From: JAWKWH01 sp963669455
GTDB lineage: Bacteria > Pseudomonadota > Alphaproteobacteria > Rhizobiales > Rhizobiaceae
Direction: 5' to 3'
NCBI GenBank assembly: GCA_963669455.1
Contig: OY770026.1
Location: 62,001-126,000, forward strand
Length of the DNA stretch: 64,000 nucleotides
Shown here in pieces: positions 62,885-64,000 of the stretch; the stretch's first letter is position 1; every line of letters starts with the position of its first letter. Position numbers and translations under genes: made by a program. The notes under the pieces are model-generated. The model ran no database searches. It was given only the letters and a program-made list of their open reading frames with translations, and was not told where the DNA came from.

Positions 62885-63001
62885 GTAAACATGCGTTTTC
62901 GTCATAGCTGCATTGTTAGCCTATTTTACGATTTGACTCTGCGGAGTGATCGGGCGAAGACAATCACTTCGCACCTGCAATATAATTAGTTGGAGACACC
63001 C

Positions 63002-64000
63002 ATGCCCGCATCAAACGCAATCGTGGTCGCCGGTCTGGCCCGCACCCCTGTCGGCTCTTTCAATGGCGCTTTCGCCAACACGCCGGCCCATGAGCTGGGT
63101 GCCGCGGCGATATCGGCAGCGCTTTCGCGCGCCACAGTAGACGCCGGAGATGTTGATGAAGTGATCATGGGCCAGATCCTATCGGCCGGCCAGGGCCAGA
63201 ACCCGGCCCGCCAGGCGGCGATGGCCGCTGGTATTCCCCAGGAAGCAACCGCATGGGGGCTCAATCAGCTTTGCGGATCGGGCTTGCGCGCCATTGCCAT
63301 CGGCATGCAGCAGATCGCCACCGGCGATGCCGACATCATTGTTGCCGGCGGACAGGAATCCATGTCGATGGCGCCACACTGCCAGCACCTGCGCGCCGGT
63401 GTGAAGATGGGCGATTACAAGATGATCGACACGATGATCAAGGATGGTCTGACCGATGCATTTTACGGCTACCACATGGGCAATACGGCAGAAAATGTCG
63501 CCAATAAATGGCAATTGACCCGCGATGAACAGGATGCATTCGCTGTCGCATCGCAAAACAAGGCGGAAGCCGCGCAAAAGGCAGGCAGGTTCAAGGACGA
63601 GATTGCGCCATTCACGGTCAAGACCCGTAAGGGGGAAACCGTGGTCGAGGACGACGAGTACATCAAGCATGGTGTGACGATGGACGGTGTCGGCAAGCTG
63701 CGCCCGGCCTTCAACAAGGAAGGCACCGTTACCGCGGCCAACGCGTCCGGTATCAATGATGGTGCAGGTGCGGCCGTTTTGATGAGCGAGGCGGAAGCCG
63801 AAAAGCGCGGCATCACACCGATGGCGCGCATCGTGTCCTGGGCGACTGCCGGTGTCGATCCGCAGATCATGGGCACTGGCCCGATCCCCGCTTCGCGCAA
63901 GGCGCTTGAAAAGGCCGGCTGGTCAATCGACGATCTCGATCTGGTCGAGGCCAATGAGGCTTTCGCGGCTCAGGCCTGCGCCGTCAATAAGGACCTTGGC
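63002..64000 (+). CDS. phaA: Acetyl-CoA acetyltransferase (beta-ketothiolase), partial
   Basis: This thiolase condenses two acetyl-CoA to acetoacetyl-CoA, the first step of polyhydroxybutyrate synthesis. It starts at 63002 after TTGGAGAC and runs off the right edge after 333 codons of about 391. The acyl-accepting Cys91 is in NQLCGSGLRAIAIG, and VAGGQESMSMAPH and NASGINDGAGAAVLM are typical. The C-terminal catalytic His and Cys lie beyond the window. It is divergent from phaR, and phaB usually follows. Confidence 0.95.
   Translation, partial: MPASNAIVVAGLARTPVGSFNGAFANTPAHELGAAAISAALSRATVDAGDVDEVIMGQILSAGQGQNPARQAAMAAGIPQEATAWGLNQLCGSGLRAIAIGMQQIATGDADIIVAGGQESMSMAPHCQHLRAGVKMGDYKMIDTMIKDGLTDAFYGYHMGNTAENVANKWQLTRDEQDAFAVASQNKAEAAQKAGRFKDEIAPFTVKTRKGETVVEDDEYIKHGVTMDGVGKLRPAFNKEGTVTAANASGINDGAGAAVLMSEAEAEKRGITPMARIVSWATAGVDPQIMGTGPIPASRKALEKAGWSIDDLDLVEANEAFAAQACAVNKDLG

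Overview
The window looks like chromosomal DNA of an alphaproteobacterium of the order Hyphomicrobiales (Rhizobiales). The case rests on gene content and order: gyrA-coaD-two cyclophilins-queA-tgt, an ActR/ActS (RegA/RegB) pair, a PhaR/PhaA divergent pair, an aa3-oxidase subunit IV, and an MbfA-type iron exporter behind an Irr-like box. The genus cannot be fixed from the sequence. I found no rRNA, tRNA, transposase, prophage or CRISPR array.

Layout. 1-6.3 kb (minus strand): a catabolic operon with an IclR regulator, zinc alcohol dehydrogenase, FAD and fused FeS/molybdopterin subunits of a xanthine-dehydrogenase-family enzyme, and a Bug/TctC binding protein cut by the window edge. 6.6-8 kb: a small secreted protein and an intracellular-looking DNA/RNA nuclease. 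8.3-17.8 kb: gyrA, a 48-aa membrane ORF, a LysE exporter, an XRE regulator, coaD, two cyclophilins, queA and tgt. 17.8-27.2 kb (minus strand): actR, actS, hrpB, a YnjBCD-type ABC transporter and an aromatic aminotransferase. 27.4-36 kb: an alpha-2-macroglobulin-like protein coupled to PBP1C, a glycosyltransferase and proC. 37-40.5 kb: a SAF-domain dehydrogenase, a COG0523 metallochaperone GTPase and its translationally coupled WD40 protein. 40.6-44 kb: ureide (purine) catabolism: a PuuE-UraD fusion, AllE, AllA and a deaminase.

44-51 kb is the most accessory part: a diguanylate cyclase, HlyU and DksA-like proteins, a secreted protein, then a strongly AT-rich leader in front of two tandem genes that share an FSGRPNPxW domain (one also carries a Cys/His peptidase-like domain), followed directly by a MITE-like repeat. 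51.4-64 kb is housekeeping: rpoD, dnaG, a YiiX-like hydrolase, mbfA, polyprenyl synthase, mtgA, rpmF, phaR and phaA, with small secreted or membrane proteins between them and a second copy of the MITE-like repeat.

Functional links. ActR/ActS would sense redox state. MbfA and Irr handle iron, and the COG0523/WD40 pair probably handles zinc. The ureide genes recover nitrogen from purines. PhaR and PhaA control and feed polyhydroxybutyrate synthesis. The best leads are the FSGRPNP pair, the repeat family whose ends supply or abut stop codons, a palindromic in-frame insertion in the molybdenum hydroxylase, and a Tgt that has lost most of its zinc ligands.
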